DNA of 7,095 bases from Desulfobacteraceae bacterium (GTDB taxonomy: Bacteria; Desulfobacterota; DSM-4660; Desulfatiglandales; Desulfatiglandaceae), in the NCBI GenBank assembly GCA_030611815.1, contig JAUWPC010000175.1, positions 1-7,095 of the forward strand, written 5' to 3'. The position numbers were made by a program, and so were the translations under genes. The notes beneath the pieces are model-generated. The model ran no database searches and was not told the DNA's origin. It was given only the letters and a program-made list of their open reading frames with translations. Below are positions 4,471-7,095 of the stretch, one piece after another (position 1 is the stretch's first letter; every line of letters begins with the position of its first letter).

Positions 4471-5709
4471 TCAGGCCTTATGCTGAGATTGCTCGGCAAA
4501 GGACCTAAATCGACGTGCTTCGCTTTCATTTCCATTCAGCTCATAAATCATGCTGATTTTTTGAAAATAATCCGTGCGATTTTCCGGTTTTTCTTGCACC
4601 AGGACGAGGTACAGTTCCAGAATGTTTGTTGAATGATCTCCTGTCTCTAAGCTTATATCCGCATATCTTTGTTTGATAAGAGGATCAATTCGACTTCCGC
4701 AGCCCTGGCATCTGTTCATGATTTCAGAGTATTGTTTTCGTGCCTTCTCCTTTGACCCGAGCGCTTCCAATGTCCTTGCAAGGGCCAGGGCAATCGCCTC
4801 GTCCCAACCGTGAGAATCAAGGTAGTCCAGGTAATGGGATTCAGCATCATGATACTGGTCGGTATGGAACAGCGTCTCACCTATAAGCAAATGAATTACT
4901 GGGGAGTCGCGCAGTGGTTCGGGGCAATTCAGAAGCAATCGTTGCGCCTCATCAAACTGTTCGTTTTGCCAGTAGATTTCGCACAACGGCTGATAGGCCC
5001 TGAGTGATTCGGGATAGTCCTTCAAAAAGCCTTCCAGCAGGAAACAACCTTCGGAATTATTGCCAAGATTCAAGTGGGCGGTCGCGAGTTCGAGCCGAAT
5101 AAAGCTTCCAGATGAAGAATTGGCTTCCAAGGCCTGCGACAATAGGGTGACGGCATCTTCAAAATAACCCTGATTCAGTTTGACATACCCCTCCCTGAAC
5201 GGGTCTCCATAACCGAGATAGACTTCCTGCTCTGTCTTGGGCAATGTGCTGATTAGTGCGGTGAAATATTCCTCTCCAGACTCCTGATATACGAATTCCC
5301 TTGTGTCTTCCGAAGCTTCCTCAGGTACATAAATCTCTGACGTTTCAGGCGGAATGAAATGATCCTTTACTCCCCTCAGCCGTTCCTCGATCTCAACGGC
5401 GAGCTGTTTATCTTGCACCAGTTCCAGAGCAAGTTGCAGGATCTCTTCGGCCTCTTCGTAGTGGCCGGTCTCAGTCAGATTCTCTGCGGCCTTCTTGTGT
5501 TCAAGGGCGAGTGCATCTTTGCATTTAGCGATTTTTTCCTCTAAATGATCTTTGGCCTCAGGCGCTTCTGAAGTTTTCTTTGCGAATTTGAGCAAGGCCT
5601 TTTCATATTCAAGTTTGGCTGAACCGTATTCGCCCATTCGAAAAAGAGCATCTGCGTTCTTTTCGATCTCATTATATGGTTTGCCGGTAAAGAAATGGGA
5701 AAATTTCAT
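4471..5709 (-). CDS. TPR-repeat protein
   Basis: The 412-residue protein is mostly helical, with tetratricopeptide-like repeats in two blocks: about 14-95 (A-D-A-L-F-R-M-G-E-Y and ENLTETGHYEEAEEILQLAL) and about 170-330 (YVKLNQGYFEDAVTLLSQAL, ATAHLNLGNNSEG, IYWQNEQFDEA, FHTDQYHDAESHY, LARTLEALGSKEKAR). An acidic, proline-containing linker (about 118-165) separates them. The C-terminal part carries a C334-Q-G-C337 pair and a final repeat, ISMIYELNGNESEARRF. No signal peptide or membrane helix is seen, so it is probably a cytoplasmic scaffold; the partner is unknown. The ATG has GAGG 8 nt upstream. The P-type ATPase gene starts 16 nt after its stop, so the two are likely co-transcribed and a link to the membrane ATPase is plausible but unproven. 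A hairpin (5778-5833) separates it from the acyl-CoA dehydrogenase upstream. Confidence 0.87.
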   Translation of the reverse strand: MKFSHFFTGKPYNEIEKNADALFRMGEYGSAKLEYEKALLKFAKKTSEAPEAKDHLEEKIAKCKDALALEHKKAAENLTETGHYEEAEEILQLALELVQDKQLAVEIEERLRGVKDHFIPPETSEIYVPEEASEDTREFVYQESGEEYFTALISTLPKTEQEVYLGYGDPFREGYVKLNQGYFEDAVTLLSQALEANSSSGSFIRLELATAHLNLGNNSEGCFLLEGFLKDYPESLRAYQPLCEIYWQNEQFDEAQRLLLNCPEPLRDSPVIHLLIGETLFHTDQYHDAESHYLDYLDSHGWDEAIALALARTLEALGSKEKARKQYSEIMNRCQGCGSRIDPLIKQRYADISLETGDHSTNILELYLVLVQEKPENRTDYFQKISMIYELNGNESEARRFRSFAEQSQHKA

Positions 5710-5777
5710 AGAATAATCCTCGATGATTTTAGCTAATTACCACCAGAACGGAAAGTGACTAAAGTGCCTAAAATTGG

Positions 5778-5833
5778 GGTAACCGTTCACAGGTTCAGGG
5801 TTCAACGTTCAGGTGAATCCGTGAACGCTTACC
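5778..5833 (-). terminator. Heptad-repeat hairpin after the acyl-CoA dehydrogenase gene, possible terminator
   Basis: GGTAACCGTTCAC (5778-5790) pairs with GTGAACGCTTACC (5821-5833) over 13 bp with one mismatch, starting 6 nt beyond the dehydrogenase stop. Near-identical heptads run along the plus strand: CGTTCAC (5784-5790), GGTTCAG (5792-5798), GGTTCAA (5799-5805) and CGTTCAG (5806-5812). On the minus strand the hairpin is followed by CCCAATTTTA, only a weak T tract, so termination is plausible, not certain. It may also be a dispersed intergenic repeat. Confidence 0.45.
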
Positions 5834-5839
5834 AAATTC

Positions 5840-7054
5840 TTATTGTCCCGCATAAGGATAATAACTCTGGGCTACGTCCAAACGGGCCAGGTGGCTGCCT
5901 CCCAGCCATAACTGGATGATCTTGCTGTCCCGCAGGTATTTCTCCACATGATAGTCCCGTGCATAGCCGTATGAACCCATGAGATCCATGGCCCTGTTAC
6001 AGACCATCTCGGTAACCTCACAGGCATATACCTTGGCTGCACTGGACCTTGCCAAGAGATAGTCACCACCCGGGTTTCCGAATTTCTGCCGGTTATTGAA
6101 CATGGCCGCGACAGAAAGATAAAATAAACGGGCCGATTCCACGCCAATGGCCATATCAGCCAATATGGCCGCCTGTAGTGAATGGTTTCGCACCGGTTTC
6201 CCCCCGTAGGACCTGGTTCCGGTATATTCCATGACGATTTCCAGCACTGCCTGGGCGTTTCCCAGGGCCATGGGCGCGCTCGTTAGCCGACCCCAACTGA
6301 CGTTATTTCTGAAAAGTTGCCAGTCAACGCCAGGTCCCGCGGCCCGGTATTCCTTAGGTACCCGCACATTATCAAAGTATATAGCTGCATTCACATCTGT
6401 AACCTTCATGCCCATTTTTTCTTCCGGCTTACCAAAGGAAAGCCCCGGCGTATCCTTGGGAACATAGATAAGCGCCATACCTTCTTCTCTCAAATTAGGA
6501 TCGGTCGTGCAGATAACACAGTAGAGATCGGCCACGCCAGCACCACTGGGCCACATCTTCTCACCGTTGATGACCCATTCATCCCCTTCCAATCGGGCCT
6601 TTGTGCGAATCGTAAGGCCGTGCTCTGCCCCATCCTCAATATTGCACCCTCCGGCAGGCTCGGTAATGGCCAGGCAGCCGCACCGCACGACGTCTTCACA
6701 GAACATTGGGATAAACTTGTCCATGACTATCTTGTTACGCCCCCCAATGGCCGCGGCCAGACACCATGGTATAATCAAGGAGTGAAGCGAAAGACCGCTA
6801 TCTCCCCTCGCTATCTCCTCGGATATGGCACAGATCGTGGCTGCCGACCTTATAGCTAAACCACCATATCTGGTGGCAAACCCCCGCTTCTGCATGCCAA
6901 GCTTGACCAGTCCCTCATACGCCTTTTCAAACACGGCGTAGTCCTCGTCCATTTGCATGCGGACCGGCATAACTTCTTTGTCAATGTATTTTCGAATAGT
7001 GGTCAACAAAAGCTGATCTTCCTCGGACGTGATGAAATCACCATACCTTTTCAT
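5840..7054 (-). CDS. Acyl-CoA dehydrogenase family protein lacking the canonical catalytic glutamate
   Basis: At 404 residues it has the full acyl-CoA dehydrogenase layout. An N-terminal helical domain (about 1-122) includes EEIARGDSGLSL. The middle beta domain (about 126-235) has the FAD/substrate loop L-A-I-T131-E-P-A-G-G and W-V-I-N-G-E-K-M-W168. The C-terminal helical domain (about 250-395) includes MDLMGSYGYARDYHVEKYLR and D376-S-K-I-I-Q. The family removes alpha and beta hydrogens from acyl-CoA thioesters, passing electrons through FAD to ETF. The usual base, Glu in Y-E-G-T, is replaced: the segment reads Q-L-W-L384-G-G-S. The alternative Glu of isovaleryl/long-chain enzymes, just before the Arg of L-E-R-L, is G255 (S-W-G-R-L). 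The base must therefore lie elsewhere, or the reaction differs. The ATG has AGGAGG 5 nt upstream. It is the most upstream gene seen in its run and is followed by a hairpin. The family is certain, the substrate unknown. Confidence 0.95.
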   Translation of the reverse strand: MKRYGDFITSEEDQLLLTTIRKYIDKEVMPVRMQMDEDYAVFEKAYEGLVKLGMQKRGFATRYGGLAIRSAATICAISEEIARGDSGLSLHSLIIPWCLAAAIGGRNKIVMDKFIPMFCEDVVRCGCLAITEPAGGCNIEDGAEHGLTIRTKARLEGDEWVINGEKMWPSGAGVADLYCVICTTDPNLREEGMALIYVPKDTPGLSFGKPEEKMGMKVTDVNAAIYFDNVRVPKEYRAAGPGVDWQLFRNNVSWGRLTSAPMALGNAQAVLEIVMEYTGTRSYGGKPVRNHSLQAAILADMAIGVESARLFYLSVAAMFNNRQKFGNPGGDYLLARSSAAKVYACEVTEMVCNRAMDLMGSYGYARDYHVEKYLRDSKIIQLWLGGSHLARLDVAQSYYPYAGQ

Positions 7055-7095
7055 GGGAGCCTCCTTCGTTTGTTAGGGTTACTCTTTTTGAACAG

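Noticed and set aside
4455..4535. Longer reading of the ATPase gene from the ATG at 4535
   Set aside because: It overlaps the end of the TPR gene by 65 nt, has no good ribosome binding site and adds residues unlike an ATPase N-terminus; the ATG at 4452-4454 has GGGGAG 7 nt upstream.
5710..5777. Possible promoter for the TPR gene (TAAAAT on the minus strand)
   Set aside because: No matching -35, and the transcript would start almost at the ribosome binding site.
5784..5812. Heptad repeats as a CRISPR-like array
   Set aside because: Units are 7 bp with essentially no spacers; they are a simple tandem repeat.
6317..6859. 180-residue plus-strand open frame opposite the acyl-CoA dehydrogenase
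   Set aside because: It lies entirely antisense to a clearly real gene, has no recognisable domain and no convincing ribosome binding site; other antisense frames in the window were dropped for the same reasons.
1..7095. A complete defence, secretion or mobile-element system
   Set aside because: No nuclease, helicase, integrase, transposase, reverse transcriptase, toxin-antitoxin pair or CRISPR component is visible on either strand.

Overview
This 7.1-kb window looks like ordinary chromosome from a Gram-negative, probably anaerobic bacterium. My best guess is a member of the Desulfobacterota (Deltaproteobacteria). That guess rests on remembered protein styles (the OsmC tail, the DUF3795 protein, the acyl-CoA dehydrogenase, a beta-barrel lipoprotein) and on short intergenic repeats, not on a marker gene. 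Every intact gene lies on the minus strand. Only a broken OsmC remnant at the left edge reads on the plus strand.

From left to right: (1) the 3' end of an OsmC-family gene with an in-frame TAA, converging on (2) a small single-domain cupin, preceded on its own strand by (3) an isochorismatase-like cysteine hydrolase; 2 and 3 are probably one transcript. A gene-free stretch (1101-1536) follows, most of it enclosed by a near-perfect 23-bp inverted repeat. Next come (4) a 16-cysteine DUF3795 protein ending in a zinc ribbon, with hairpin-rich DNA upstream; (5) a predicted outer-membrane beta-barrel lipoprotein with a clear sigma70-type promoter and a GC-rich palindrome directly after its stop; (6) a P-type ATPase gene that has lost its catalytic middle; (7) a TPR protein 16 nt upstream of the ATPase; and (8) an acyl-CoA dehydrogenase followed by a heptad-repeat hairpin.

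Genes 7 and 6 form a tight pair (TPR first, then ATPase remnant). Gene 5 has its own promoter. Gene 8 appears to end at a hairpin before the TPR gene. Nothing links all the genes into one pathway: they read as short neighbouring units of metabolism, envelope and small-molecule hydrolysis.

The most notable observations are the internally deleted P-type ATPase (actuator domain kept; phosphorylation and nucleotide domains and TM4-8 gone, in frame), an acyl-CoA dehydrogenase lacking glutamate at both classical catalytic-base positions, the nonsense-interrupted OsmC gene, and several hairpin or repeat elements. I found no defence system, CRISPR array, integrase, transposase, tRNA or rRNA.
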